Part shown: positions 21,705-31,272 of the stretch, piece by piece | How positions within the stretch are numbered: the stretch's first letter is position 1 | Layout of the letters: each line of letters begins with the position of its first letter | NCBI GenBank assembly: GCA_046048875.1 | Contig: JBJOFG010000010.1 | Location: 62,001-126,000, forward strand | Length of the DNA stretch: 64,000 nt | Source: CAIZGX01 sp046048875 | GTDB lineage: Bacteria > Bacteroidota > Bacteroidia > Flavobacteriales_D > Sanyastnellaceae | Direction: 5' to 3' | Notes under the pieces: generated by a model | Told to the model about the DNA's origin: nothing | The model's input: only the letters and a program-made list of their open reading frames with translations | Databases searched by the model: none | Made by a program: the position numbers and the translations under genes

Positions 21705-24446
21705 TTAGGCTTTAGAAACCTTATCAAACAAGGTGGTTATCATTTTATTCATTCGCATCTCATGCACACGTGGCGAACCCGTTGCAGGAGAAGCTGATGC
21801 TGGCAAACTTACAACGTCTAAGTTTAAGTCGCGCAATGATCGCATCATGTAACTCCAAGCACCCATGTTTTCGGGCTCTTCCTGACACCATACCAATTGC
21901 GCTTTCTTTCCGTATTTCGAAAGTAATTCGCGAATTTGCTTTTCAGGAAGTGGGTACAACTGCTCAATACGCACCAATGAAATCTCGTCGGTTAAGCCTC
22001 GCTTCTCTTTTTCTTCCAACAATTCGTAATACACTTTTCCAGAACACATAGCCACCACTTTGGTTTGCTTACGTGCTTTAATGTTATCGTCGATGATCTC
22101 GCGGAATCCGCCTTTCGCCAAATCTTCAATTTTCGAAACGGCTTTCGGATAGCGCAACAATTTCTTCGGAGTGAAGACAATCAACGGCTTGCGGTATTCT
22201 GTTTTTACTTGTCTGCGTAGCAAGTGGAACATGTTCGCTGGAACGGTGCAGTTCGCCACTTGAATGTTCAACTCGGCAGCCAATTGCAAGAAACGCTCCA
22301 TACGGCCCGAACTGTGCTCAGAGCCTTGTCCTTCAAATCCGTGAGGAAGCAAAACGGTAATTCCATTCATGGTGCGCCACTTGTCTTCAGCAGCAGCAAT
22401 GAATTGGTCGAACATAATCTGTGCTCCGTTATTGAAGTCACCGAACTGCGCTTCCCAAATGGTTAATCCTTGCGGAGTTCCGAAGGCATAACCGTAATCG
22501 AATCCAAGCACACCGTATTCGCTCAACAAACTGTTGTAGATCGAAAGCTTCGCTTGCTTCGGACTTAATTCATTCAATGGAATAATCTCTTTCTCTTCGT
22601 CTTCGTCTGTTTTTACAACAGCGTGTCTGTGCGAGAATGTTCCGCGCTCAACGTCTTGTCCAGAGATGCGCACCGGATGTCCTTCTTCCAACAACGTCGC
22701 ATACGCCAACAACTCTCCCAATGCCCAGTCTAGCGCATTGTTGTCGAGCATAGCTCTGCGGTCTTCAAATACTTTTTCAATCTTACGGAAGAATTTTTCG
22801 CCTTGTGGAAGGGTCGAAATCTTCATTCCCAATTCTAACAATTTCTTTTTCGCTACTGCTGTTTCAATGCTTTGCTCGAAATCTTTTTCAGAAGCTACTC
22901 GAATGTCTTTCCAAGTCTCTTCCAAGAAGTGCTTCACATAGGCTTGCTTCACACCGCGTGACTTGTCGTATTGCTCATCCAAATGCGCTTCGAAGGTGGT
23001 CTTCGCGGCGTTTACTTCGTCTTGTGTAAGGACGCCTTCAGCCATTAATTTGTTTGCGTACAAATCGCGCAAGCTTAAATGAGAAGCAATGGCTTTGTAC
23101 AAACTCGGCTGAGTGAACTTCGGCTCATCGCCTTCGTTGTGTCCGTATTTGCGGTATCCCAAAAGGTCAACAAATACATCCATGTTGAAAGCCATGCGGT
23201 AATCGAAGGCAATCTTCATGGTTTGTATAACCGCTTCAACATCGTCTGCGTTCACGTGGAAGACAGGGCACAACGTTGTTTTCGCAACGTCGGTGCAATA
23301 GGTTGAAGATCTTCCGTCTAAGTAATTCGTAGTGAAACCAACTTGGTTGTTGGTTACAATATGAACAGTACCACCAGCGCGGTATCCGTCTAATTGCGCC
23401 ATTTGAACCACCTCGTAAACGATACCTTGTCCAGCGATTGCGGCGTCTCCGTGAATCAACACAGGAACAATTTTATTTTCGGAATGAAGGTAGTGGTCAA
23501 TTTTCGCACGTGTCAAACCTTCTACTACCGGATTCACCGCTTCCAAGTGAGAAGGGTTAGGGCAGAGGGTTAAGTGAACGTTGTTTCCGTTTGCAGTCAC
23601 TCGGTCAATCGAATAACCGAAGTGATACTTTACGTCTCCGTCGAAAACGCCATCGTCGTCGAAGGCTACTCCATCGAATTCAGCAAATATTTCTTCTTGT
23701 GGTTTCCCCATGATGTTCGTCAAAACATTCAAGCGACCGCGGTGAGCCATTCCGATTACAAATTCTGAAACGCCTTTATCAGCGCCATCTCTAACCATGT
23801 AGTCCATAGCAGGAACCACAGCTTCACATCCTTCAACACTAAATCTTTTTTGTCCTACGAACTTTCTTTGAATGTATTGTTCGAAGGTGGTTGCCTTGTT
23901 CACCATGTCGAAGATTTGTTTCTTCTCTTCGGTGGTGAATGGGGTCTTCTTAACCGCTTCCAAGCGCGAACGCAACCATTGAATTTTTTCAGGGTCGCGG
24001 ATGTACATGTACTCGGCACCAATGCTTTCGCAGTAGCATGACTGCAAATGCGCGATGATGTCTTTTAATTTGGCATCGCCCAATCCAACTTCAACACCAG
24101 CATGAAAAGTAGATTCGAGATCTGCTTTGGTAAGTCCGAAGTTTTCGATGCTTAAGTCTGGAGAATACTTTCTTCGCTCACGAACCGGATTGGTATGGGT
24201 GAAAAGGTGACCGCGTTGGCGGTAGGCGTTAATCAAGTTGATTACCTTGAATTCCTTGTGCATACCGTCGTCGCCGATAGATGCAGTGTCTCTTGAGAGC
24301 ACAGGAAAAGAGGAGTGTTGAAATTCAAATCCTTCAAAAAAACGTCTCCAAGAAATATCTAGAGAAGAGGGATCTTGCTGGTATTGGTTATACAGCGCTT
24401 CAATCGTGTTCACGTCGGCATTGCCGAGATAAGAATTATCGTCCAT
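21705..24446 (-). CDS. sucA: 2-oxoglutarate dehydrogenase E1 (thiamine-dependent)
   Basis: 913 aa from the ATG at 24446. An in-frame ATG at 24473 lies inside the -7 promoter box, so the start MDDNSYLGNADV is the real one and also gives the conserved N-terminus. Domain order is typical: the N-terminal E2-binding segment (YLGNADVNTIEALYNQYQ), the thiamine-diphosphate region (MAHRGRLNVLTN, HGDAAIAGQGIVYE) and the transketolase-like C-terminal half (LLPHGFEGQGSEHSSGRMER). It decarboxylates 2-oxoglutarate. It forms an operon with odhB. Confidence 0.96.
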   Translation of the reverse strand: MDDNSYLGNADVNTIEALYNQYQQDPSSLDISWRRFFEGFEFQHSSFPVLSRDTASIGDDGMHKEFKVINLINAYRQRGHLFTHTNPVRERRKYSPDLSIENFGLTKADLESTFHAGVEVGLGDAKLKDIIAHLQSCYCESIGAEYMYIRDPEKIQWLRSRLEAVKKTPFTTEEKKQIFDMVNKATTFEQYIQRKFVGQKRFSVEGCEAVVPAMDYMVRDGADKGVSEFVIGMAHRGRLNVLTNIMGKPQEEIFAEFDGVAFDDDGVFDGDVKYHFGYSIDRVTANGNNVHLTLCPNPSHLEAVNPVVEGLTRAKIDHYLHSENKIVPVLIHGDAAIAGQGIVYEVVQMAQLDGYRAGGTVHIVTNNQVGFTTNYLDGRSSTYCTDVAKTTLCPVFHVNADDVEAVIQTMKIAFDYRMAFNMDVFVDLLGYRKYGHNEGDEPKFTQPSLYKAIASHLSLRDLYANKLMAEGVLTQDEVNAAKTTFEAHLDEQYDKSRGVKQAYVKHFLEETWKDIRVASEKDFEQSIETAVAKKKLLELGMKISTLPQGEKFFRKIEKVFEDRRAMLDNNALDWALGELLAYATLLEEGHPVRISGQDVERGTFSHRHAVVKTDEDEEKEIIPLNELSPKQAKLSIYNSLLSEYGVLGFDYGYAFGTPQGLTIWEAQFGDFNNGAQIMFDQFIAAAEDKWRTMNGITVLLPHGFEGQGSEHSSGRMERFLQLAAELNIQVANCTVPANMFHLLRRQVKTEYRKPLIVFTPKKLLRYPKAVSKIEDLAKGGFREIIDDNIKARKQTKVVAMCSGKVYYELLEEKEKRGLTDEISLVRIEQLYPLPEKQIRELLSKYGKKAQLVWCQEEPENMGAWSYMMRSLRDLNLDVVSLPASASPATGSPRVHEMRMNKMITTLFDKVSKA

Positions 24447-24470
24447 CGCTTTCGTTTGAAAATACGGCTT

Positions 24471-24478
24471 CAAAGATA
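24471..24478 (-). promoter_or_regulatory. -7 box TATCTTTG of sucA
   Basis: The minus strand reads TATCTTTG, 24 bp upstream of the chosen sucA ATG. It overlaps the more upstream in-frame ATG (24473), which therefore cannot be in the transcript and is excluded as the start. Confidence 0.6.
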
Positions 24479-24539
24479 GGTATTTCTTACAAAAACGACC
24501 TTTCTATTTCAGTAAGATATGAACTGAAATAAACAAGGG

Positions 24540-25484
24540 CTAAAGGCTATTCAAAGCCTTGATAATGTTGGCTTCTACGCGACTTTCAACCTCTGAATAA
24601 TCTTGCTTTATGAACGATTCGCCAGTTACCTTTTCGAAAAGTTCAATGTAGCGATTGCTGATTTCTTCGAGCCAAGCGTCTGACATTTCAGGGACTTGCT
24701 GTCCCTCTTTGCCCATAAAGCCTTCGCTGATCAACCATTCGCGAACGAACTCTTTGGAAAGTTGACGTTGCTTTTCGCCAGCGGCCTGACGTTCGGCATA
24801 GCCTTCCGCATAAAAATAGCGAGAAGAATCGGGGGTGTGAATTTCGTCCATGAGCACCACTTCGCCGTTGTGCTTTCCGAATTCATACTTCGTGTCAACG
24901 AGGATAAGTCCTCGTTTCAATGCTAATTCAGTCCCTCGCTCGTAAAGGGCATAGGTGTATTTTTCTAAGATGGCGTAATCTTCAGCAGAAACGATTCCTT
25001 GTGCAATAATTTCTTCGCGACTAATGTCTTGGTCGTGTCCTTCAGAAGCCTTGGTGGTAGGGGTAATAATGGGGGAAGGAAGTTTGTCGTGTTCCTTCAA
25101 TCCTTCAGGAAGTGCAACACCACATAGCGTGCGAAGCCCACTGCTGTAGGTTCTCCAAGCGTGTCCCGTTAAATAACCGCGAACAACCATCTCCACTGCG
25201 AAAGGTTCGCAACGGGTTCCCACGGTAACGTTTGGATCGGGAGAAGAGATTTTCCAGTTCGGAACAACATCGGCTGTTTCATTCAACATGCGTTCTGCAA
25301 TCTGATTCAGCACCTGTCCTTTGAAGGGAATAGCGCGTGGTAAAACCACGTCGAAGGCAGAGATACGGTCTGAAGCGACCATTACCAATACGTCTTCACC
25401 AATGCTGTATACATCGCGAACCTTGCCTTTGTAAAAGTTGGTTTGGTTCGGTAAGTTGAAATGTGTTCCGGCTAATGCTTTCAT
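24540..25484 (-). CDS. purC: Phosphoribosylaminoimidazole-succinocarboxamide synthase
   Basis: 314 aa, the longer form of SAICAR synthetase found in Bacteroidota and yeast. It couples CAIR with aspartate using ATP in purine synthesis. Visible: FYKGKVRDVYSIGEDVLVMVASDRISAFD split over residues ~18-46 (nucleotide-binding region), EMVVRGYLTGHAWRTY and the metal site region LVDTKYEFGKHNGEVVLMDE. Its ATG overlaps the ffh stop by one base (TAATG), so it is probably co-transcribed with ffh. Confidence 0.95.
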   Translation of the reverse strand: MKALAGTHFNLPNQTNFYKGKVRDVYSIGEDVLVMVASDRISAFDVVLPRAIPFKGQVLNQIAERMLNETADVVPNWKISSPDPNVTVGTRCEPFAVEMVVRGYLTGHAWRTYSSGLRTLCGVALPEGLKEHDKLPSPIITPTTKASEGHDQDISREEIIAQGIVSAEDYAILEKYTYALYERGTELALKRGLILVDTKYEFGKHNGEVVLMDEIHTPDSSRYFYAEGYAERQAAGEKQRQLSKEFVREWLISEGFMGKEGQQVPEMSDAWLEEISNRYIELFEKVTGESFIKQDYSEVESRVEANIIKALNSL

Positions 25485-26824
25485 TATCTTCTCATTCCTT
25501 TCATTTGATTCGCTTGCTTCATCATGGCAGCCATTTGGCTCTTGTTGGTGAACATCTTCATCATCTGACGCGTCTGATCGAACTGCTTCATGAGTTTGTT
25601 CACTTCTTCAAGCGGACGTCCGCATCCTTTGGCAATACGCGCTTTGCGCGAAGGATTGATGATACTTGGATTCGAACGTTCAGCGGGAGTCATACTGTGA
25701 ATAATGGCTTCAACATATTTAAATGCATCGTCGTTCACATCCACGTTTTTCAATTGTCCCATTCCAGGAAGCATTCCCATAAGGTCTTTCATGCTTCCCA
25801 TTTTCTTGATCTGTCCGATTTGCTCCAAGAAATCGTTGAAGTCGAATTGGTCTTTCTTAATGCGCTTTTCAAGACGCTTCGCTTGTTCTTCGTCGAATTG
25901 CTCTTGAGCCTTTTCAACCAAGGAAACCACGTCGCCCATTCCAAGAATACGGCTAGCCATACGCTCGGGATAGAATACGTCGAGCGCATCCATCTTCTCT
26001 CCGGTACCAACAAACTTAATCGGTTTGTTTACTTCGCTCTTGATGCTTAACGCAGCTCCACCGCGGGTATCACCGTCTAACTTCGTAAGAACAACCCCGT
26101 CGAAATTCAATCTGTCATGAAACGCTTTTGCAGTATTCACGGCATCTTGACCGGTCATGGCATCTACCACGAACAAGGTCTCTGTCGGTTGAAGGGCTTC
26201 CTTCACCGCAGCAATTTCAGTCATCATTTGCTCGTCAACGGCAAGACGTCCGGCGGTATCGACAATGATCACGTTGTGTCCGTTTTGCTTCGCGAAGGCC
26301 AATGCATTTTTCGCGATGGAAACAGCGTCTTTATTTTCGGGTTCGCTGTAAACTTTTACGCCAATGCTGTCTCCCACGACATGCAATTGGTTAATCGCAG
26401 CTGGACGGTAAATATCGCAAGCCACCAAAAGTGGATTCTTTCCTTTCTTCGTTTTTAAGTAATTCGCAAGCTTTCCAGAGAATGTTGTTTTACCCGAACC
26501 TTGCAAACCGCTCATTAAGATAATACCCGGATTCCCTTGGAAGTTCAATTCGCTGTGTTCACCACCCATCAAGTCTTTCAACTCGTCTTGGGTAATCTTC
26601 ACCAATAATTGTCCAGGGCTAATGGCTGTCAGAACCTTTTGTCCAAGTGCCTTTTCCTTCACACGATCGGCGAATTCTTTTGCGGTCTTGTAACTAACGT
26701 CAGAGTCTAATAAAGCACGACGCACTTCCTTCAATGTTTCAGATACATTGACTTCAGTAATCTGGCCATGTCCTTTCAGGACTTTCAGCGCTCTTTCTAA
26801 CTTATCGGATAAATTTTCAAACAT
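25484..26824 (-). CDS. ffh: Signal recognition particle GTPase (SRP54 homologue)
   Basis: 446 aa from the ATG at 26824 (MFENLSDKLERALK). The longer open frame begins upstream of the promoter and is rejected. N domain (1-~85), G domain with P-loop GLQGSGKTTFSGKL, DTAGRLAVDEQMM, TKLDGDTRGG and GTGEKMDALDVF, then a methionine-rich M domain ending in MKGMRR. It targets membrane proteins co-translationally. Its promoter is divergent from that of the gene at 26898. Confidence 0.96.
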   Translation of the reverse strand: MFENLSDKLERALKVLKGHGQITEVNVSETLKEVRRALLDSDVSYKTAKEFADRVKEKALGQKVLTAISPGQLLVKITQDELKDLMGGEHSELNFQGNPGIILMSGLQGSGKTTFSGKLANYLKTKKGKNPLLVACDIYRPAAINQLHVVGDSIGVKVYSEPENKDAVSIAKNALAFAKQNGHNVIIVDTAGRLAVDEQMMTEIAAVKEALQPTETLFVVDAMTGQDAVNTAKAFHDRLNFDGVVLTKLDGDTRGGAALSIKSEVNKPIKFVGTGEKMDALDVFYPERMASRILGMGDVVSLVEKAQEQFDEEQAKRLEKRIKKDQFDFNDFLEQIGQIKKMGSMKDLMGMLPGMGQLKNVDVNDDAFKYVEAIIHSMTPAERSNPSIINPSRKARIAKGCGRPLEEVNKLMKQFDQTRQMMKMFTNKSQMAAMMKQANQMKGMRR

Positions 26825-26845
26825 GGTATTCTTCGAATGAGGTTG

Positions 26846-26853
26846 CAAAGTTA
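26846..26853 (-). promoter_or_regulatory. -7 box TAACTTTG of ffh-purC
   Basis: The minus strand reads TAACTTTG, 21 bp upstream of the ffh ATG. It is one of a back-to-back pair with the plus-strand box at 26875-26882. Confidence 0.55.
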
Positions 26854-26874
26854 ATCTTAAAGTTCGGACGCACT

Positions 26875-26882
26875 TATATTTG
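26875..26882 (+). promoter_or_regulatory. -7 box TATATTTG of the 26898 gene
   Basis: A perfect TAnnTTTG match 15 bp upstream of the ATG at 26898. It rules out the in-frame ATG at 26880, which lies within the box. Confidence 0.6.
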
Positions 26883-26897
26883 TGGAAATATGTTGAA

Positions 26898-27917
26898 ATG
26901 AAAAAGATACTTTTCCTTTTGTTCGCAGTGGTAAATGTTTTGGGGTTGAATGCGCAAGTGCGATACAGAGTCACAACCGTTGAGCAGCGAATTCAAACCA
27001 CAGATTACTGGGTTTCTGTTCAGAAGATGAATTCGTTCATTACTTCCAACAACATTATGGTTTCTCGTCAGAATGAATCTCCACTGAGGTATACCGTGAA
27101 TTTCAGCATTGAGCCGAAACTTTATGCAGTTTACAAAGAGGTTGTGAAGGACATGGGCTTGTTCACTGAAAATAATTTGAATACAACCGACAACACCGCG
27201 CGTGTGGAAGAGTTGAAAGGAAACATCAAATATTATCAAGATCAAATTCAGCTTCAAAATTCACTGATGGAAAAGATGGATCCACAGTCTGATCAATACA
27301 AGAACATGTGGAGAGAGTTGAAGAATTGGGAAACAAGCATTCGCAGCTCACAAACAGATTTGAACAATCTAACCACTGCGGAGTATTACTACGTCGTTGA
27401 CTTGGAGATTGAAGACGAAACCTATACCCCTCAGACAAGTTCCGTTCAATGGATAAACATGCCAGGGGTGGAGTATTCTTATTTTCAAATTGAAGAACCT
27501 TACGATACACTGAGTAGTCCATACTATCAAGGTGTCTTTTTGAAGTATGTATTCACAAAAGGCAAGTCATTCGCGACGTTGGGTGCATACAAAACAACAG
27601 ATAAATTAGATGCGGACACGATGCACTATTCAGAGATGTTCATCTTCGGATTCGGTCAAGATTTTTATTCTCGTCATTTAGGAAGAGGCTCGAAGAAATT
27701 CTTCAATCTCTATAGCGGATATACGATAGGAGGAATGCTGGCATCGAACGACAAACGTAAGGAGACATTTGGTTACTTGGCTCCTGCTGTTGGACTTGAA
27801 ATCTTCAAGAACAAATACGTTTTAATTGATTCGAAGATGAATTACATGATTCCCTTCAAGAACACCCGCAACATGCGTGGGCTTGCATTCAATGTGTCGT
27901 TCAATTTCGTATTCTAA
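26898..27917 (+). CDS. Secreted or outer-membrane protein of unknown function
   Basis: 339 aa from the ATG at 26898 (MKKILFLLFAVVNVLGLNAQ, a signal peptide ending NAQ). Residues ~20-100 read like a periplasmic alpha/beta domain (RVTTVEQRIQTTDYWVSVQKM). They are followed by a coiled-coil stretch (ARVEELKGNIKYYQDQIQLQ to ~150). The last ~150 residues have barrel-like strands ending in FNVSFNFVF with a terminal Phe. I do not recognise the family. The fold suggests a periplasmic domain fused to an outer-membrane barrel (inference). A copy of the G-less 3' element lies 20 bp after the stop. Confidence 0.6.
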   Translation: MKKILFLLFAVVNVLGLNAQVRYRVTTVEQRIQTTDYWVSVQKMNSFITSNNIMVSRQNESPLRYTVNFSIEPKLYAVYKEVVKDMGLFTENNLNTTDNTARVEELKGNIKYYQDQIQLQNSLMEKMDPQSDQYKNMWRELKNWETSIRSSQTDLNNLTTAEYYYVVDLEIEDETYTPQTSSVQWINMPGVEYSYFQIEEPYDTLSSPYYQGVFLKYVFTKGKSFATLGAYKTTDKLDADTMHYSEMFIFGFGQDFYSRHLGRGSKKFFNLYSGYTIGGMLASNDKRKETFGYLAPAVGLEIFKNKYVLIDSKMNYMIPFKNTRNMRGLAFNVSFNFVF

Positions 27918-27937
27918 GAGGACAGTCCGAGACATTA

Positions 27938-27983
27938 TTGCTTCGCAAATTCTTCCCTTTTCTTAACTTCTCTTACCCTATTT
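27938..27983 (+). repeat. Dispersed 3'-end element, copy 2
   Basis: Begins with the mini-hairpin TTGC-TTC-GCAA (27938-27948), 20 bp after the stop of the upstream gene. It continues AATTCTTCCC, a TTTTC tract, then CTTAACTTCTCTTACCC. The segment 27946-27983 has no G. It matches copy 1 over TTGCTnCGCAAATTCTTCCC with only the loop base different, in the same orientation relative to its gene. Confidence 0.7.
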
Positions 27984-27985
27984 GA

Positions 27986-30697
27986 TTATCTAAAAAGCAC
28001 AATGTGCCCATGGAATTCATGCGGCAATTCAATCAAATCCTTCATTCGGATTTGATAATTGTATACGCCGTTCGCTGCGAAATATTCACCACCCAAGACA
28101 TTGCCTGTCCATGCTTCTTTTGGGTTGTTTGTTTGAAAAATCATTTGTCCCCAACGGTCGTAAATTTCCAATTCATAACTTGTAGTCCCCGTAGATTCAG
28201 GAATCCAAACGTCGTTAATGCCATCGCCATTGGGCGAGAAGCTGTTCGGTGCGTAGAATAAAAATCCGCTTACGATGACTTCTCCTGTGGCTTGGTCAAT
28301 ACATCCGTATTCATTCGTTACCGTTTGTGTAATGGTTTGAATTCCGGCTTCGGTCCACTCGTAAGGGAAATTGCAATCGCTGCTAGTTCCGCCATCAGAC
28401 ATGGAATACACACAGTCAATTCCTCCAGTTGAAAGGTCGGCTACGGTGGTATTGGAATTCAAAATATCTACCGTTTGAGGCGTAATAGAGAAGCCTGCAT
28501 TCGGAAGTGGGTAAACAGTAATAGCGTTGTTCAAACTTTGGTAGAGCGTGTCTATGCAACCGTCGACGGTATAAACCATTAACGACACATTGTAAGTCCC
28601 TGGAGTGTTGTATATATGCAAATTTTCAGCTTGAAAACTTCCGGTGCCATCGCCAAAATCCCATTCGTAAAAAAGCTGTGTGTTACCTTGGGCAATTGCG
28701 TTGAACGTCCCGAAAACAGGGGGACACCCTGCTGCAGGAAAGATAGACGGGTCAAGCGTTGGATCTATCGGCACCCAAACATCATCGATGTAAGATTCGG
28801 TGCAACCGTTATCGGTAATGGTGAGCGTCACAGTATAGGTTCCTTCTTGCGAATAGGAAATATTTTGCGGGTTGGCCAATGTTGAGTTTGGAATTTCTGG
28901 ACTTCCGAAATTCCACAAGTATGTTGCGAAATTCGTGTTTGCGCCAACTGCCTGAAAGTCGAAACTGTTGGTGGAAAGGCATTGGGTGTTTTGCGCCGGG
29001 AACGAGGGAATGAGATTTCCTTGAATCTCTATGGAATTTGTAGTGGTGTCGGGGCAGTTAAACTCGGAATAAGCGACGAGTTGAATGGTATAACTTCCTG
29101 TATCTGGAAAAGAAAATTGTGGTTCGAAATCATCTGAATAATCGCCATTAAATACCGTATTGAACTCCCACCAATATTCTGTTGCGTTTTGCGAGTCGTT
29201 CAAAAAAGTATAGGACAGTCCATCACAAAATGTGGTTTGATTTGGGATGATGGCCACGGGGTCAGGCGGATTCACAATTGTAATTGTGGTGTCTGCTGAA
29301 CAACCGTTACTTGCAGTTGCTGTAAGGGTTACTGTGTGAATTGCTTCGCTTGAATCGAAAATAATTCCTTGCGGATGAACCACGTTGGAACTTGAAGGAA
29401 CTGAATTACTTCCGAAATCCCACTGTAATGTTCCATTGTTAGCCACAAAGGTTGCGGATCCCAAGAAATTGTACGTGTCGAGATTGTTGACACAAGCATA
29501 TTCTTCAATGGTTATTATGGGGTCAATATCAGGAAAGACCGTGTACTGAGCTGTTGCAGTGTCAGAACATGACCAACCAGGATTAGCGACAAGGGTAATA
29601 GTGTATGTGCCTGGTTCAGGATAGGTGAATGTCGGATTTTCCTCTGTACTCACATCGGTATTGTCGAAAGGCACCCCGAAGTCCCAGGACCAAAACGATG
29701 AGTTTACACTTTCATTCGTTAGGCTAATTTCAAGTCCATTGCAAACGGAAGTTTGTTCGGGAACGCTTGCTATAATTGATTGGTCACAAAGTGTTACGTT
29801 GAATTGAAAAGTTCTTCTTGTTGTGGAAATGTAAACACCGTTTCGGTATTCTTCTGCGCAAACTGTAATCGTGTATTGTCCCACTTGTGTCGCCGTTCCG
29901 CTTATGAGCCCGGTAGTCGGATTTATTCCCATCACTGGATTGCTCGTGATGGGGTAGGTCGGTGAGAAGCCAGGTCCGTAGGTTAGGTTTGGATAAGGTG
30001 GGTCGTTCGGGGGGGTGGGCATTGGATCGAACTGATCTGCGAAAAGGTAGGGTGCACAAAACGAATAAACAATCACGTCTCCATCTGGATCAATGGCAGA
30101 ATGATCAAATGTGAATGATGCATCCTTGCATAAGGCAGGAGGTGGGAAGTTTGTGAATCGTGGACTAGAATTGTAACCGACAGCGAGTTCGCTTGTTCCA
30201 GGCACGTGTGCGACATAAGAAACTCCCTGAGATTGTGGAGAAGTCAAATTATCAATACTCGGTTGAAAACAGCAACGTTGATGAACAATGTTATATCCAC
30301 CCGGGGTAGGAGGTAAATTCACACTGCCAGTATAAATGGCCTGCTCGACGCAGATATCAGGAGGAAGCACGAAGCAAGGGTTGTTCAAGGTCACCGGTAT
30401 GTTGGTGACGTTCGTGCTTATGAGGTTAATCGAAAGTTCATCGAACAAAATGTTATTACTCGTGAAAATTCCAATGGAAACAGCGGCGTCGAAGTCTGTT
30501 CCGTTAACATTCGCAGGACCACAGTCTCTGAAAATCTTCAGCGTTACGGTGTAATTGTTTCCATTGGTGTGCGTGTAATAAATTTCGCCACCGATTAAAT
30601 GCGAGGCAAAGATGGATTGAGAAAAAACCAAAATCATTATGCAAAGCAAAAGCTTTAGGCTTGCAAGCTGATAAGTATGTTTTTTGTTTCTACGCAT
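27986..30697 (-). CDS. Large secreted PKD-repeat protein with CHU_C (T9SS type B) C-terminal domain
   Basis: 903 aa with a signal peptide (hydrophobic segment 12-32, cleaved near SIFA). The middle contains several PKD-like domains, recognisable by WDFG and TYTITLVA blocks (e.g. SSFWSWDFG, FATYLWNFG, YEWDFGDGTGSF). The end is the gliding-motility-associated CHU_C domain: FSPNGDGINDVW, IYDRWGQMIFQ, GVYNYQIRMKD. Such proteins are exported by the type IX system and often attached to the surface as adhesins. It is convergent with the 26898 gene. Confidence 0.9.
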   Translation of the reverse strand: MRRNKKHTYQLASLKLLLCIMILVFSQSIFASHLIGGEIYYTHTNGNNYTVTLKIFRDCGPANVNGTDFDAAVSIGIFTSNNILFDELSINLISTNVTNIPVTLNNPCFVLPPDICVEQAIYTGSVNLPPTPGGYNIVHQRCCFQPSIDNLTSPQSQGVSYVAHVPGTSELAVGYNSSPRFTNFPPPALCKDASFTFDHSAIDPDGDVIVYSFCAPYLFADQFDPMPTPPNDPPYPNLTYGPGFSPTYPITSNPVMGINPTTGLISGTATQVGQYTITVCAEEYRNGVYISTTRRTFQFNVTLCDQSIIASVPEQTSVCNGLEISLTNESVNSSFWSWDFGVPFDNTDVSTEENPTFTYPEPGTYTITLVANPGWSCSDTATAQYTVFPDIDPIITIEEYACVNNLDTYNFLGSATFVANNGTLQWDFGSNSVPSSSNVVHPQGIIFDSSEAIHTVTLTATASNGCSADTTITIVNPPDPVAIIPNQTTFCDGLSYTFLNDSQNATEYWWEFNTVFNGDYSDDFEPQFSFPDTGSYTIQLVAYSEFNCPDTTTNSIEIQGNLIPSFPAQNTQCLSTNSFDFQAVGANTNFATYLWNFGSPEIPNSTLANPQNISYSQEGTYTVTLTITDNGCTESYIDDVWVPIDPTLDPSIFPAAGCPPVFGTFNAIAQGNTQLFYEWDFGDGTGSFQAENLHIYNTPGTYNVSLMVYTVDGCIDTLYQSLNNAITVYPLPNAGFSITPQTVDILNSNTTVADLSTGGIDCVYSMSDGGTSSDCNFPYEWTEAGIQTITQTVTNEYGCIDQATGEVIVSGFLFYAPNSFSPNGDGINDVWIPESTGTTSYELEIYDRWGQMIFQTNNPKEAWTGNVLGGEYFAANGVYNYQIRMKDLIELPHEFHGHIVLFR

Positions 30698-30708
30698 TCT
30701 ATTCTGAA

Positions 30709-30716
30709 CGAAGATA
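30709..30716 (-). promoter_or_regulatory. -7-like box TATCTTCG of the PKD/CHU_C gene
   Basis: The minus strand reads TATCTTCG, one mismatch to TAnnTTTG, 11 bp upstream of the ATG at 30697. The same variant occurs before lpd (41713-41720). Confidence 0.4.
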
Positions 30717-30782
30717 AAACCCTTTTACCGGCGAAAAGGTTGTCTTGCTCGTGAAAAAGAATAATTAATTGCATTCCTTCCA

Positions 30783-30790
30783 TAAATTTG
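30783..30790 (+). promoter_or_regulatory. -7 box TAAATTTG of moaC
   Basis: A perfect TAnnTTTG box ending only 5 bp before the moaC ATG at 30796. The transcript would start at or within a base or two of the start codon, so the mRNA is nearly leaderless. The in-frame ATG at 30769 lies upstream of the box and is excluded. Confidence 0.6.
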
Positions 30791-30795
30791 AGACG

Positions 30796-31272
30796 ATGGA
30801 ACATTTGTCACATTTAAATGAAAACGGAAATGCTGCAATGGTAGACGTTTCCGAAAAGGGCGATACATTTCGTATTGCGAAGGCGCAAGCCGAAATTATT
30901 TTTCCAGAGAATTTAAATGCGATGTTTCAAAACAGCGAATACCAATCCCCAAAAGGTCCCGTATTTCAAACGGCTCGTATCGCCGGAATTCAAGGGGTAA
31001 AGCTAACGTCAAGTCTAATTCCGCTTTGTCATCCGCTTGCCATAACTAGCATTGATGTACAAATTGAAAAGACCGAAATGGGAGCTCGTATTCTTTGCAC
31101 CGTAAAAACCTTCGGTAAGACAGGAGTTGAAATGGAGGCGCTTACAGGCGCATCTGTCACCGCTCTTACGATCTACGACATGTGCAAGGCCATGAGCTTC
31201 GAGATGGAAATTGGAGCGGTGAAATTGTTGGAAAAGTCAGGGGGTAAATCGACATACATTTCAGAGAAATGA
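30796..31272 (+). CDS. moaC: Cyclic pyranopterin monophosphate synthase accessory protein MoaC
   Basis: 158 aa from the ATG at 30796, the usual MoaC length. It converts 3',8-cyclo-GTP to cyclic pyranopterin monophosphate, an early molybdenum cofactor step. Conserved: VDVSEKG near the start, LIPLCHPLAITSIDVQI, and the catalytic region GKTGVEMEALTGASVTALT with YDMCKAM. It overlaps the mobA-type gene by 4 bp (ATGA), forming a two-gene cofactor operon. Confidence 0.95.
   Translation: MEHLSHLNENGNAAMVDVSEKGDTFRIAKAQAEIIFPENLNAMFQNSEYQSPKGPVFQTARIAGIQGVKLTSSLIPLCHPLAITSIDVQIEKTEMGARILCTVKTFGKTGVEMEALTGASVTALTIYDMCKAMSFEMEIGAVKLLEKSGGKSTYISEK

Noticed and set aside
24471..24492. TTTTTG 11 nt upstream of the sucA -7 box as a -33 element (similar spacing before moaC)
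   Set aside because: Known Bacteroidota promoters have about 19-21 nt between elements; 11 nt does not fit, so only the -7 box is claimed.
26825..26974. N-terminal extension of Ffh from an upstream start
   Set aside because: The extra 50 residues are not SRP-like and overlap two promoter boxes and the divergent gene's 5' region.
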